From Streptomyces misionensis (lineage in GTDB: Bacteria; Actinomycetota; Actinomycetes; Streptomycetales; Streptomycetaceae), in the NCBI RefSeq assembly GCF_900104815.1, contig NZ_FNTD01000004.1:558001-622000 (forward strand): a DNA stretch of 64,000 nucleotides, given 5' to 3'. The notes below the pieces were generated by a model. That model was not told the DNA's origin, searched no databases, and saw nothing but the letters and a program-made list of their open reading frames with translations. The stretch's first letter is position 1. The number at the start of each line of letters is the position of its first letter. A program made the translations under genes and the position numbers. Of the stretch, positions 1-8,123 are shown in pieces.

Positions 1-220
1 CCGTCAGGTGTCCGAGGAGATCGTGGCGGGCGAGCTGGGGCTGCCGCCCGAGGCCGTCGGCGTCTTCGTGCGCGACGGTGTGGTGACACTGGCGGGCGAC
101 GCGGGACTGCGCGGCGCCATCGCCCGGGCCGGCTTCGCGGCCTGGCGGCTGGACGGGGTCGTCGGGGTCGTCAACCTGGTGCCGCCCGTGCCGCCGGAGG
201 GGGTGGCGCGGCCGGGGTGA
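1..220 (+). CDS. BON-domain protein, C-terminal fragment (5' end outside window)
   Basis: The reading frame is open from the first base and stops at TGA 218-220, so only the last ~72 codons are present. They form a BON-type fold: an E-rich helix, then a beta strand VFVRDGVVTLAGDA, a helix rich in Ala, and a closing strand VVGVVNLV. BON domains bind membranes or small ligands. In Streptomyces they usually sit at the C-terminus of CBS-BON proteins, and that architecture is my inference because the CBS part would lie upstream. A GTG at 8 could be mistaken for a start, but the frame continues through it. Confidence 0.7.
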   Translation, partial: RQVSEEIVAGELGLPPEAVGVFVRDGVVTLAGDAGLRGAIARAGFAAWRLDGVVGVVNLVPPVPPEGVARPG

Positions 221-351
221 CACCGCGTGGCGGGGCGCCGCCGACGGACCGCCGCGGCGCTCCCGGACCGGTGCCGCCGAAGGCCCGGAACGCGGCAGCC
301 GGATCGGGGCCCGCGGACCGCCGCGGCGGCCCGGCCGGCCCCGGTGACGCC

Positions 352-1044
352 TCAGCCCGCTTCGATACGGCGTCCCGTGAGCGCCGTGGGCTCGATCCGC
401 ACCCACAGATCGCGTTCCCCGCCCGCCCAGGGCTCGCTGTACGCGCGCTCGGCGAGCCGCTCCGCCTCCGCCCGGTCGGTCACCGGCTGGGCGGTGCCGC
501 GCACCAGGACGCTCCAGCCCTGACTCAGCGCGTCGTCCACCCGGTCCACCTCGAAGGCCACCTCACGGCCGAACCCCTCGCTGAGCACGGAGCCCTCGCG
601 GGTGCGGAACACGATCGCGCCGTCCACGACGGTGTAGTTCACGGGCAGGACGACGGGCGCGCCCTCGGTGCTGACGGAGAACCGGCCGACCCCGTGCGTG
701 GACAGCAGTTCCCTGCACTCCCGTTCGCTCAGTTCGTCCAGGCGCGGGTTGCGGGAGGCCTGTCCGAGACCGGCGGGCAGCCCGGCGTATCCGCCGCCGA
801 GTTCCCGGGGGGTGGTGCGCAGCGCCCCGGCCAGCCGCAGCAGGGTGCCGGAGTCGGGCGCGGCGGTGCTGTGCTGCTCCAGATGGGCGACGTAGGCCTC
901 GGCCATGCCGGCGCGGGCGGCGACCTCTTCCCGGGTGAGCCCGAGTTCCGCGCGGCGCCGCCGCAGTCGCCGTCCGAGGTCGCTCCGCGCGGGGCCGTCC
1001 TCCGGGTCCGGCGAGCCGTGCCGCGGTGTGGGGCGTTCTGCCAT
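352..1044 (-). CDS. XRE helix-turn-helix / pyridoxamine 5'-phosphate oxidase-like fusion regulator
   Basis: The protein has 230 residues in two modules. Residues ~20-80 are an XRE/Cro helix-turn-helix (GRRLRRRRAELGLTREEVAARAGM..YVAHLEQ). Residues ~100-220 are a split-barrel flavin-reductase/PNPOx-like domain, with strands around GVGRFSVSTEGAPVVLPVNYTV and the motif GREVAFEVDRVDD. Fusions of this kind are common in Streptomyces and are thought to sense flavin, F420 or redox state through the barrel while the HTH binds DNA. No substrate can be assigned from sequence. The gene stands alone on the minus strand, convergent with the BON gene and divergent from the chloramphenicol exporter. It could act on that exporter's upstream region, but nothing in the sequence shows this. 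Confidence 0.85.
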   Translation of the reverse strand: MAERPTPRHGSPDPEDGPARSDLGRRLRRRRAELGLTREEVAARAGMAEAYVAHLEQHSTAAPDSGTLLRLAGALRTTPRELGGGYAGLPAGLGQASRNPRLDELSERECRELLSTHGVGRFSVSTEGAPVVLPVNYTVVDGAIVFRTREGSVLSEGFGREVAFEVDRVDDALSQGWSVLVRGTAQPVTDRAEAERLAERAYSEPWAGGERDLWVRIEPTALTGRRIEAG

Positions 1045-1196
1045 GATCGCTCACTCCTCGCCCTCGGGCCGCCGGGGCCCTGGCTCGTACCACGTCTACC
1101 ACCGGTGCGGGGCGCCCACCACTTCGCTGCGTCGCGCGCCCTGGGACCGACGGCCCCCGCGGCCGGGCGGTTCGGCGCCCGTGTAGCCTGCTGGGC

Positions 1197-1253
1197 ATGT
1201 CGAGTCCCGAGTCGGTTGAGGTGGGGGCTTTCGGTCACGCCGTCAGCCCCTGA
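1197..1253 (+). CDS. Putative 18-residue leader peptide of the chloramphenicol exporter
   Basis: ATG 1197 opens an 18-codon frame ending at TGA 1251-1253, 125 bases upstream of the exporter start. Its last codons lie inside an inverted repeat (GGGGCT 1224-1229 / AGCCCC 1245-1250). Leader peptides controlling chloramphenicol resistance by ribosome stalling are established for cat and cmlA genes. Assigning that role here is inference from position, size and overlap with the hairpin. A weak point is that no clear Shine-Dalgarno precedes the ATG. The region just upstream (GTGTAGCCTGCTGGGC) has a TAGCCT hexamer that could be a -10 element, so the leader may be translated from a very short 5' end. 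Confidence 0.45.
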   Translation: MSSPESVEVGAFGHAVSP

Positions 1254-1378
1254 ACCACCGGCTTCACCACCGTCCGCCGTGCCCGCGTGGGCCACGGCCG
1301 GACGAGTGTGCCCTCGGGTGCTGACCGCGGTGACGAGATGACCCTCTCGTGCTTCTCCTCACCCCGGAGCCTTCCTCG
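1224..1378 (+). promoter_or_regulatory. Candidate attenuator between leader peptide and exporter
   Basis: Three hairpin elements are visible in the 155 bases before the exporter. GGGGCT 1224-1229 pairs with AGCCCC 1245-1250 and overlaps the leader stop. An imperfect GC-rich hairpin lies at about 1279-1299 (CCGTG-CCC/GGG-CACGG). ACGAGA 1333-1338 pairs with TCTCGT 1345-1350 around a six-base loop. The exporter Shine-Dalgarno GGAG is at 1366-1369. The arrangement suits transcriptional or translational attenuation, but alternative pairings were not computed. Confidence 0.45.
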
Positions 1379-2530
1379 ATGCCTCTCGCGCTCTATCTGC
1401 TCGCCCTGGCCGTCTTCGCCATGGGCACCTCGGAGTTCATGCTCGCCGGTCTGGTGCCGGACATCGCCTCGGACCTCGGCGTCACCGTCGGCACGGCCGG
1501 CCTGCTCACCTCGGCGTTCGCGCTGGGCATGGCCGTCGGCGCCCCGCTGATGGCCGCGCTCGCCCGCAACCGGCCCGGACGCTCCAGCCTGCTCGGCTTC
1601 GTCCTGCTGTTCGCGGCGGCCCACGCGGTGGGCGCCACCGCCTCCGCCTTCCCGGTGCTGTGCGCGACCCGGGTGGTGGCGGCGCTCGCCAACGCCGGGT
1701 TCCTCGCCGTGGCGCTCACGACGGCCGCCACGCTGGTGCCGCCCGACCGCAAGGGCCGGGCGCTCGCCGTGCTGCTGTCGGGTACGACGGTGGCCACGGT
1801 CGCCGGTGTTCCGGCGGGGGCGCTGCTGGGCACCCTGCTCGGCTGGCGGGCCACGTTCTGGGCCGTGGCCGTGCTGTGCCTGCCCGCGGCCCTCGGCATC
1901 CTCAGGGGAATCCCGGCGCCCGCGGCGGTGGACGGCGCGACCGGTGCGCTGCGGCCGGAGCTGGCGCAGCTGCGCCGTCCGCGGCTGCTGCTGGTCATGC
2001 TGCTCGGCGCGCTGGTGAACGCGGCGACCTTCGCGAGCTTCACCTTCCTCGCGCCCGTGGTGACCGGTGTCGCCGGGCTGGGTGAGCTGTGGGTCTCCGT
2101 CGCCCTGGTGCTGTTCGGCGCCGGTTCCTTCGTCGGGGTGGGCGTCGCCGGACGCCTGGCCGACCGGCGGCCCGGCCTCGTGCTCGCGGCCGGCGGCCCG
2201 CTGCTGCTGGCCGGCTGGCCGGCGCTGGCGCTGCTGGCCCACCGGCCGGTCGCGCTGTTCGCGCTGGTGTTCACGCAGGGCGCGCTGTCCTTCGCGCTGG
2301 GCGGCACCCTGATCACCCGGGTCCTCTACGAGGCCGCGCAGGCCCCCACCATGGCCGGTTCCTACGCGACCGCGGCGCTCAACGTGGGCGCCGCCGCGGG
2401 TCCCCTCGTCGCCGCGGCCGCCCTCACCGGGACGCTGGGCGACACCGGCCCGCTGTGGGCGAGCGGGGCGCTGGTCGCCGTCGCCCTGGCCGTCGCGGTC
2501 CCCGTCCGCGCCGTACGGGCGGCCGGCTGA
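1379..2530 (+). CDS. cmlR: CmlR/Cmx-type chloramphenicol efflux MFS transporter
   Basis: This is a 12-TM drug:H+ antiporter of the DHA1 class, 383 residues from ATG 1379. The N-terminus MPLALYLLALAVFAMGTSEF and the stretches ALANAGFLAVALTTAATLVP, LLSGTTVATVAGVP and ALVNAATFASFTFLAPVV are those I know from Streptomyces CmlR and corynebacterial Cmx exporters. The expected function is chloramphenicol efflux at the plasma membrane. Ten further in-frame codons lie upstream (to 1349), but GGAG at 1366-1369 sits nine bases before 1379 and family members begin MPL, so I chose 1379. It is preceded by a leader peptide and hairpins and followed by a terminator. Confidence 0.9.
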   Translation: MPLALYLLALAVFAMGTSEFMLAGLVPDIASDLGVTVGTAGLLTSAFALGMAVGAPLMAALARNRPGRSSLLGFVLLFAAAHAVGATASAFPVLCATRVVAALANAGFLAVALTTAATLVPPDRKGRALAVLLSGTTVATVAGVPAGALLGTLLGWRATFWAVAVLCLPAALGILRGIPAPAAVDGATGALRPELAQLRRPRLLLVMLLGALVNAATFASFTFLAPVVTGVAGLGELWVSVALVLFGAGSFVGVGVAGRLADRRPGLVLAAGGPLLLAGWPALALLAHRPVALFALVFTQGALSFALGGTLITRVLYEAAQAPTMAGSYATAALNVGAAAGPLVAAAALTGTLGDTGPLWASGALVAVALAVAVPVRAVRAAG

Positions 2531-2578
2531 GGTCAGCGGTGCGTCAGGGCGCGGTCAGCGCCCTGCGGCACCGTTCTT

Positions 2579-2708
<130 letters not shown>

Positions 2709-2726
2709 CTGCGCCGAACGGCTGAC

Positions 2727-2732
2727 TACAAT
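2727..2732 (+). promoter_or_regulatory. Probable -10 element of the VOC gene
   Basis: TACAAT, unusually A/T-rich for this window, lies 57 bases before the VOC ATG and just after the tRNA-like element. No convincing -35 hexamer was seen at standard spacing, so this is a candidate only. Confidence 0.35.
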
Positions 2733-2788
2733 GGACGGCGGCATCGCGTGCCGGTCACCGACCGGGTGAGGCATGGAGGTGCCAGGAC

Positions 2789-3199
2789 ATGCCCTGGAGG
2801 CATTCCTTGCCGGTCGAGTTGAACCACACCATCGTCCATTCCCGCGACAACCGGGAGTCCGCCCGTTTCTTCACGGAGATAGTCGGCCTGGACATCACCT
2901 CGGAGTGGGGCCCGTTCATCGCCGTGGCCCTGGGCAACGGCGTCACGCTGGACTTCGCCACCGTCCCCGAGGACACCATCACCCCGCAGCACTACGCGTT
3001 CCTGGTCTCCGACGAGGAGTTCGACGCCGCGTACGCCCGCATCACCGAACGCGGCATAGAGCACTACGCCGACCCGCACAAGAAGCACCCCGGCGCCATC
3101 AACCGCAACGACGGCGGCAAGGGCGTGTACTTCATGGATCCGGTGGGGCACGCCATGGAACTGCTCACCGTTCCCTACGGCGGGTGGCCCACCGCGTAG
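2789..3199 (+). CDS. VOC-family (glyoxalase/bleomycin-resistance fold) protein
   Basis: The protein has 136 residues forming a single vicinal-oxygen-chelate module pair. The N-terminal half is VELNHTIVHSRDNRESARFFTEIVGL; the C-terminal half is GKGVYFMDPVGHAMELLTVPYG. Candidate metal ligands are His in NHTIVHS, His in QHYAFLV and Glu in MELLT. The substrate is unknown: the fold covers lyases, dioxygenases and antibiotic-binding proteins. ATG 2789 has GGAGG at 2775-2779, nine bases before it. A TTG at 2807 has its own GGAGG at 2796-2800 and aligns better with relatives that begin just before VELNHT, so the true start may be 2807. It is convergent with the beta-lactamase gene. Confidence 0.85.
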   Translation: MPWRHSLPVELNHTIVHSRDNRESARFFTEIVGLDITSEWGPFIAVALGNGVTLDFATVPEDTITPQHYAFLVSDEEFDAAYARITERGIEHYADPHKKHPGAINRNDGGKGVYFMDPVGHAMELLTVPYGGWPTA

Positions 3200-3205
3200 G
3201 CGTCC

Positions 3206-3240
3206 CTTCCCCGCGGCCGGCCCGGCCGGCCGCGGGGAAG
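3206..3240. terminator. Bidirectional terminator between VOC gene and bla
   Basis: A 15-bp perfect stem: 3206-3220 (CTTCCCCGCGGCCGG) pairs with 3226-3240 around a five-base loop CCCGG. It sits between two convergent genes and has AA/TT at the stem bases, so it can serve both strands. Confidence 0.75.
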
Positions 3241-3274
3241 CCGGGGCGCCGAGCTGTCTGACCGGGGCCGAAGC

Positions 3275-4186
3275 TCACTCGCCGGGTGCCACGGTGCGCG
3301 CGGCGATGCGGGCCGCCTCCCTGATGAGCGCCTCGTCGACCGGCGCGTCCTTCTCGTCCTTGGTCGACAGCACGGCCAGGACGACCGGGGTGCGCCGGGT
3401 GGTCCAGGCGACGCCGATGTCGTGGGCGCTCGCGTAGAAGCCGGTGCCGGTCTTGTCGGCGAGGGTCCACCCTTCGGGCAGCCCGGCGCGGAACCGCGCG
3501 CCGCTGGTGGTGTTGCCCTTCATCCAGGTGACGAGCCGCTCGCGGTCGGGGGCGGGCAGTGCCCGGCCCAGGGTCAGCCGCTCCAGGCTCGTGGCGATGG
3601 CCTCGGGGGTCGTGGTGTCGCGGAGGTCGCCCGGGATCGCCGTGTTGAGCTCCGGCTCCCAGCGGTCCTGGCGGCTCACCCGGTCGCCGAGCGAGCGGAA
3701 GAACCCGGTGAGCCCGGCCGGGCCGCCGACCTGCTGCAACAGCAGGTTGCCCGCCGTGTTGTCGCTGTACTGGATGGCCGCCGCGCACAGGTCGGCCACC
3801 GTCATCCCGGTCTCCTGGTTCTCCTCGGTGCGCGGCGAGTTGGGCAGGATGTCGTGCGGCGGGTAGTGGATCACCTTGTCCAGCGGGGCGCAGCCGGACC
3901 GGTCGCGCAGGACGGCGGCCGCCGCGAACGCCTTGAAGACCGAGCAGTGCGCGAACCGCTCCCCCGCCCGGTGGGCCAGCACCCGACCGGTGCGCACATT
4001 GCGCGCGTACACGCCGAGCCGGGCGCCGTAGTCGCGCTCCAGGACGCCCAGTTCGCCCGCTTCACCGCTGGTCGAGGCACCCGCGGCGGCCGCGGCCGTG
4101 CCGGTCGACGCCACGACGGCGGCGGATGCGAGCGCGAGGCCCGCTCTGAGCAGGCCACGGCGTGCCGGCGGTCCGGAAGCGGTCAT
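3275..4186 (-). CDS. bla: Class A serine beta-lactamase (secreted)
   Basis: The protein has 303 residues from ATG 4186, with AGGAGG eight bases before it. The N-terminus (ARRGLLRAGLALASAAVVAS) has twin arginines and an Ala-rich core, consistent with Tat or Sec export. All class A motifs are present: S82-V-F-K85 (nucleophile), S141-D-N143, E177 in WEPELNTAIPGD (the Glu166-equivalent general base) and K245-T-G247. It should hydrolyse penicillins outside the cell. It is divergent from blaA-blaB, as blaL is in S. cacaoi, where those genes control its penicillin induction. An upstream in-frame extension to 4261 exists but lacks a ribosome binding site and is cysteine-rich, so I rejected it. Confidence 0.95.
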   Translation of the reverse strand: MTASGPPARRGLLRAGLALASAAVVASTGTAAAAAGASTSGEAGELGVLERDYGARLGVYARNVRTGRVLAHRAGERFAHCSVFKAFAAAAVLRDRSGCAPLDKVIHYPPHDILPNSPRTEENQETGMTVADLCAAAIQYSDNTAGNLLLQQVGGPAGLTGFFRSLGDRVSRQDRWEPELNTAIPGDLRDTTTPEAIATSLERLTLGRALPAPDRERLVTWMKGNTTSGARFRAGLPEGWTLADKTGTGFYASAHDIGVAWTTRRTPVVLAVLSTKDEKDAPVDEALIREAARIAARTVAPGE

Positions 4187-4315
4187 GGTGAAGTCCTCCT
4201 GGTTCGTCGCCCTTTGGGCGGTGCGGATCTCCGTGGGCACAGCGAAACAGCAGGGGCACACTCATGTCCAAGAGTGATCTGGGCACCCTCCATGCCTTTT
4301 TGATATGACTGCAGG
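4187..4315. promoter_or_regulatory. bla-blaA divergent control region
   Basis: These 129 bases separate the divergent beta-lactamase and LysR genes, and LysR proteins normally bind such regions. The A/T-rich tract CTTTTTGATATGACT (4296-4310) just before blaA is the most promoter-like part. I could not fix a T-N11-A LysR box with confidence. Confidence 0.5.
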
Positions 4316-5287
4316 ATGGACCTGCTGGCGCACCTGGAGGCCTACGTGGCGACGGCCGACGAGGCGAGCTTCTCCCGCGCCGCCGACCGGCTCGGCATCG
4401 CGCAGCCGCTGCTCAGCCGCCGCGTCAAGACGCTGGAGGGGCACTTCGGCGGTCCGCTGTTCGACCGCTCCCGGCGGCAGGTCACGACGACCGAACTGGG
4501 CGTCCTGCTCCTCCCCTACGCGCGGGACGTCCTGGACCGCGCCCAGCGGCTGCGGCAGGCCGCCCGCTCGGCCCGGCACTCGCGGGTGCGTGCCGTCGGG
4601 GTGCCCGCGGACTGCGCCCCGGCCGCGCTGGCCCGCGCCCTGCGCGCCGCCGGCGAGCACGGGATCACCCTCGGCATGCGTGAACTCCCGCCGCTGGAAC
4701 GGGAGTCGGGCCTCGCCGACGGCTCGCTCGCGTACGCGCTCGTGCGGACCGCGCCGGAACGCGCGTCCTTCCGGGTGCCGTTGGGCCTGGCGTCCGCGCC
4801 GGGCGACGCGGCCCCGGAGGCACCGCGCGCGGTCCACCTGGAGGAACTGCGGCCGCGTCGCCGCCGCCTCGGCGGGCCGCCCGCGCCCGCGCCGCCCCCG
4901 ATCCTGGTCCTCGCGGAGGACCAGGTGCCCTGCTTCGACGACAGGTTCGCGCGCGCCATCGCGCGCGCCGGGCTGCCGGAGGGGCGGATCCGGCCGGCCG
5001 GTCCGCCGTCCGACGCGCTCGCCGGGACCCTGGCCGGGCGCGCCCTGCTGCTGTGCACCGAGCCGTACGCCCGCCGGTACGGCGCCGCCTGGGCGCCGCT
5101 GGGCGACCCCGCCCTGCACCGGGGGTACGACGTGAGCGCGCCGCCGGGCCCCCGGGGCGCGCCGGACGTGCCGGGCTGGCTGGCCCGGCTGCTGGCGGCG
5201 TCGGTCGGCGCCTCGGGTGCCGTGCGGCCGCCGGCGCGGCCCGGTGCCGCCGATGACCCCTCCGCCCGGCTGGCGGCCCGCGGATGA
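4316..5287 (+). CDS. blaA: LysR-type regulator of beta-lactamase, BlaA-like
   Basis: The protein has 323 residues. Residues 1-62 are a LysR winged helix-turn-helix (LEAYVATADEASFSRAADRL..AQPLLSRRVKTLEGHFGGPLF). The rest is a poorly conserved effector domain rich in Ala, Arg and Pro, atypical of a standard LysR substrate-binding fold. In S. cacaoi, BlaA is a LysR activator of blaL and blaB. The divergent bla gene and the blaB-like gene overlapping by 4 bases (ATGA, 5284-5287) support the same role here. The Shine-Dalgarno (GCAGG) is weak and close. The symbol is assigned by context and family. Confidence 0.8.
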   Translation: MDLLAHLEAYVATADEASFSRAADRLGIAQPLLSRRVKTLEGHFGGPLFDRSRRQVTTTELGVLLLPYARDVLDRAQRLRQAARSARHSRVRAVGVPADCAPAALARALRAAGEHGITLGMRELPPLERESGLADGSLAYALVRTAPERASFRVPLGLASAPGDAAPEAPRAVHLEELRPRRRRLGGPPAPAPPPILVLAEDQVPCFDDRFARAIARAGLPEGRIRPAGPPSDALAGTLAGRALLLCTEPYARRYGAAWAPLGDPALHRGYDVSAPPGPRGAPDVPGWLARLLAASVGASGAVRPPARPGAADDPSARLAARG

Positions 5288-6234
5288 GCCCGGCGCAGGC
5301 GAGCGGAGTGGAGACGTACCGGCCCGGCTGCGTGGGGGACGACGGCGCCCTGCTGGACGTCGCCGAGGAGATCGCGGCGGACTGGGCGGCCCTGGGCGTG
5401 CGCGGTTCCTTCCTGGCCCTGAACCTGGACACCGGCGACCGGCTCGGCTTCGACGTCGACGAGCCGGTGCCGCTCGCGTCGGTGGCGAAGGTCCCGCTCG
5501 CCCTGGTCGTGCTGGACCGGATCGCGGCCGGGGAACTGGACGCCGCGCACCCGGTCACCCTCGACCCGGCCCGCAGCAGCGTCGGACGCACCGGCTTCGC
5601 GGCGTTCCGGCACCCGGTCACCGCCGCCGTCGGCGATCTGCTGCTGATGATGCTGTCGGTGAGCGACAACGCGGCCGCGGACGCGCTGTTCGACCTGGTG
5701 CCCGCGGCGGAGGTGGACGCGCGGCTGCGTGCGTGGGGGTGCGACGGCATCCGGATGCGGCACCGGATGAACCACATGTACGAGTGCGCGGCCGGGGCGG
5801 CGGGTGACGACTTCTCCCTGGCGCTGGAGCTCGCCGTGCGGGACGAGCGGGCGGGCCGGCCCACCATCGCGACGCTGGATCCGGCACACGCCAACACCGG
5901 CTCGGCCGGGGCGCTCGTCGGCCTGTTGCGGCGGGTGTGGTGCGACGAGATCGCCGTACCGGAGGCGACGGCGGAGCTGCGGCGGCTGATGGGGCTCCAG
6001 CTCTTCACCCACCGGCTGGCCTGCGAGCTGCGTACGGACACGCTGCGGTGGAGCGGGAAGACCGGCACCTTCCTGCATCTGCGGCACGAGATCGGCGTGG
6101 TGGAGGCGGAGTCCGGGGACCGGGTGGCCATGGCCGCGCTGACCCGCGCCGACCGGCGGGCCGCTCTGGCCCCCGACATCGAGCTGGCGCTCGGGGCGGC
6201 GGCCCGCTGCGCCTTCGAGGCGCTACGCCGCTGA
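5284..6234 (+). CDS. blaB: BlaB-like penicillin-recognising regulatory protein (class A beta-lactamase fold)
   Basis: The protein has 316 residues and no signal peptide, so it is cytoplasmic. It carries the serine penicillin-recognising triad S66-V-A-K69, S127-D-N129 and K259-T-G261, but lacks a recognisable Glu166-type E-x-x-x-N omega-loop motif. It therefore probably does not turn over penicillin as a beta-lactamase. This matches BlaB of S. cacaoi, which is needed with BlaA for induction of the beta-lactamase. It is translationally coupled to blaA through ATGA. How a cytoplasmic protein would sense a cell-wall drug or a muropeptide is not evident from the sequence. Confidence 0.85.
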   Translation: MSPAQASGVETYRPGCVGDDGALLDVAEEIAADWAALGVRGSFLALNLDTGDRLGFDVDEPVPLASVAKVPLALVVLDRIAAGELDAAHPVTLDPARSSVGRTGFAAFRHPVTAAVGDLLLMMLSVSDNAAADALFDLVPAAEVDARLRAWGCDGIRMRHRMNHMYECAAGAAGDDFSLALELAVRDERAGRPTIATLDPAHANTGSAGALVGLLRRVWCDEIAVPEATAELRRLMGLQLFTHRLACELRTDTLRWSGKTGTFLHLRHEIGVVEAESGDRVAMAALTRADRRAALAPDIELALGAAARCAFEALRR

Positions 6235-6244
6235 GCGGCGGCGG

Positions 6245-6877
6245 TCAGGGCAGCAGACGCTGTTCCTTGGCCACGGCGACCGCGCCCGCACGGGTGTCCA
6301 CGCCCAGCTTGTCGTAGACGCGGCGCAGATGGGTCTTGACGGTGGCCTCGCTGATGTACAGGGCGCGGGCGATGGCGTGGTTCGGCAGGCCCTGGGCGAG
6401 CTGCGCGAGGATGTCGCGCTCGCGCGGGGTGAGGGCCGGGCGCGGGTCGCGCAGCCGGGACAGCACACGGCCGGCGACCGGCGGCGAGAGCGCGGGGCGG
6501 CCCTTGGCGGCGGCGTGGATCGCGGTGAACAGGTCCTCGGGGCGCTCGGCCTTGAGCAGATAGCCGGTGGCGCCCGCCTCGACGGCCCGGGTGACGTCGG
6601 CGTCCGTGTCGTAGGTGGTGAGGACCAGGACGTGCGGGGCGGGGTGCGCGGCGCGCAGCCGGCGGGTGGTCTCGACGCCGTCGATGCCCGCGCCGAGTTG
6701 CAGGTCCATCAGGACGACGTCCGGTGCCGTGCGGCGGGCCAGCGCCAGCGCCTCCTCGCCGCTGCCCGCCTCGCCGACGACCTCGATGTCCGGGGCGCTG
6801 TGCAGCAGGGCGAGCAGTCCGGCGCGTACGACGGCGTGGTCGTCGCAGACGAGGATGCGGACGGGGGGTTCGGTCAT
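6245..6877 (-). CDS. senR: NarL-family response regulator, SenR-like
   Basis: The protein has 210 residues. It has a CheY-like receiver with acidic pocket CDDH at 11-14, phospho-acceptor D58 in VVLMDLQLG and the conserved Lys in YLLKAERPED. A LuxR/NarL helix-turn-helix follows at ~145-200 (LTPRERDILAQLAQGL...ATVKTHLRRVYDKLG). The start codon overlaps the kinase stop by four bases. The adjacent HbpS-like, catalase-peroxidase and Fur-like genes reproduce the gene set around senR of S. reticuli, where SenR controls redox-stress genes. The symbol therefore rests mainly on neighbourhood. Confidence 0.85.
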   Translation of the reverse strand: MTEPPVRILVCDDHAVVRAGLLALLHSAPDIEVVGEAGSGEEALALARRTAPDVVLMDLQLGAGIDGVETTRRLRAAHPAPHVLVLTTYDTDADVTRAVEAGATGYLLKAERPEDLFTAIHAAAKGRPALSPPVAGRVLSRLRDPRPALTPRERDILAQLAQGLPNHAIARALYISEATVKTHLRRVYDKLGVDTRAGAVAVAKEQRLLP

Positions 6878-8055
6878 CGTGGCTCCAGGGGGATCGCCGC
6901 GGACAGGACGGTGCCCCGGCCCGGCGCCGACTCGACGGTGAGAGTGCCGCCCAGCTGCCGCAGCCGGGCGCGGATCGCGGGCAGTCCGTGGCCGCGCCGC
7001 TCGTCGCCCCCGGGGTGCCGGGTGTGCGCGGGGTCGAAGCCGCGCCCGTCGTCCATGACGTCCAGCACGATCTGGTCGTCCAGGCAGGTCAGGGTGAGGG
7101 TGGCGGTGGTGGCGCCCGCGTGTTCGCGGACGTTGGCGAGGGCGCCCTGGGCGATGCGCAGCAGGGCGGACTCCACGGGCGCGGGCAGCGCCTCGGGCGG
7201 GGCGCCCTCGGTGTGCACGCGGACGGTGAGGCCGTCCGTCGTCTCCCGGCCGGCGACCGCGCGCAGCGCCTGGGACAGGCCCCCGCCCCCGGCGAGGTCG
7301 GCCGGGGTCAGGTCGTGCACGAAGCGGCGGGCCTCGGCGAGGCTGCGCTCGGCGATCGCCGCGGCCGTGCGGACGTGCTCGCGGGCGGTGCCCGGCGCGG
7401 TGTCCCAGAGCCGGTCGGCGGCCTGGAGCAGCATGCGCTGGCTGGACAGGCCCTGGGCGAGGGTGTCGTGGATCTCCCGGGCGAGCCGTTCGCGTTCGGC
7501 GAGGGTGCCCTCCCGGCGTTCGGTGGCGGCGAGTTCGCGGCGGGTGCGGACCAGGTCGTCGATGAGGGCGTGCTGGCGGGTGGCCTGGCGGTGCATGACG
7601 ACGTAGACGGTGGCGGCCACGGCTGCCACGGCCGGCGGCGCGACCAGCACGTTCGGGTCCGGCCACCCGGCGAGTTCCAGCTGCGCGGCCACCGCGAGCG
7701 CCGTCAGCAGCGCCACCAGCGGGATCGCGGCGCGGGGCGGGAGGGTGCGCAGGCCGGTGTAGAAGAGCGGGACCGCGCACCAGGCGAAGCTGGGGGCCTG
7801 CACGACGAGCAGCGCCCAGGCCGCCACCACGAGGGCGAGCCAGGCCAGACGGCGCGGGCCGGGGCGGGTGCCGAGGGCGGGTCCGAGGACGTAGAGCACG
7901 GCGAGCAGCAGGGACAGGGCGACGATCCAGGGGGTGTGCGGGCCGCCGCCGTGCCGGGCCAGATAGCGGGCGAGCGAGGCGGCCAGCAGCACGAAGAAGG
8001 CCGTGTGCATGACGGTCGTGAGGGCGCGGGTGTCGTCCTGTGCGGGCTCCGGCAC
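6874..8055 (-). CDS. senS: Membrane histidine kinase, SenS-like
   Basis: The protein has 393 residues. Four to six N-terminal TM segments span about residues 10-155. They are followed by a HisKA_3 dimerisation helix with phospho-acceptor His in LAREIHDTLAQGLSSQR (about H196) and an ATPase domain with the N box (ANVREHAGA) and G boxes (DDGRGFDP, GHGLPAIRARLRQLGG). In S. reticuli, SenS senses redox through extracellular HbpS. I chose GTG 8055 because GGGAGG precedes it by eight bases. The frame remains open to a TTG at 8097, adding 14 residues with only a weak GGAG. It is divergent from hbpS and couples into senR. Confidence 0.85.
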   Translation of the reverse strand: MPEPAQDDTRALTTVMHTAFFVLLAASLARYLARHGGGPHTPWIVALSLLLAVLYVLGPALGTRPGPRRLAWLALVVAAWALLVVQAPSFAWCAVPLFYTGLRTLPPRAAIPLVALLTALAVAAQLELAGWPDPNVLVAPPAVAAVAATVYVVMHRQATRQHALIDDLVRTRRELAATERREGTLAERERLAREIHDTLAQGLSSQRMLLQAADRLWDTAPGTAREHVRTAAAIAERSLAEARRFVHDLTPADLAGGGGLSQALRAVAGRETTDGLTVRVHTEGAPPEALPAPVESALLRIAQGALANVREHAGATTATLTLTCLDDQIVLDVMDDGRGFDPAHTRHPGGDERRGHGLPAIRARLRQLGGTLTVESAPGRGTVLSAAIPLEPR

Positions 8056-8123
8056 CGCCACCACCTCCCGTGTCACCGCGCTGAACTGGGCAAACAAGCT
8101 CCATTGTGCCCAGGCTCCGGGCG

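Noticed and set aside
245..328. 15-bp direct repeat (CGGACCGCCGCGGCG at 245 and 314)
   Set aside because: Simple GC-rich sequence between two convergent genes, with no flanking duplication or transposase; not evidence of a mobile element.
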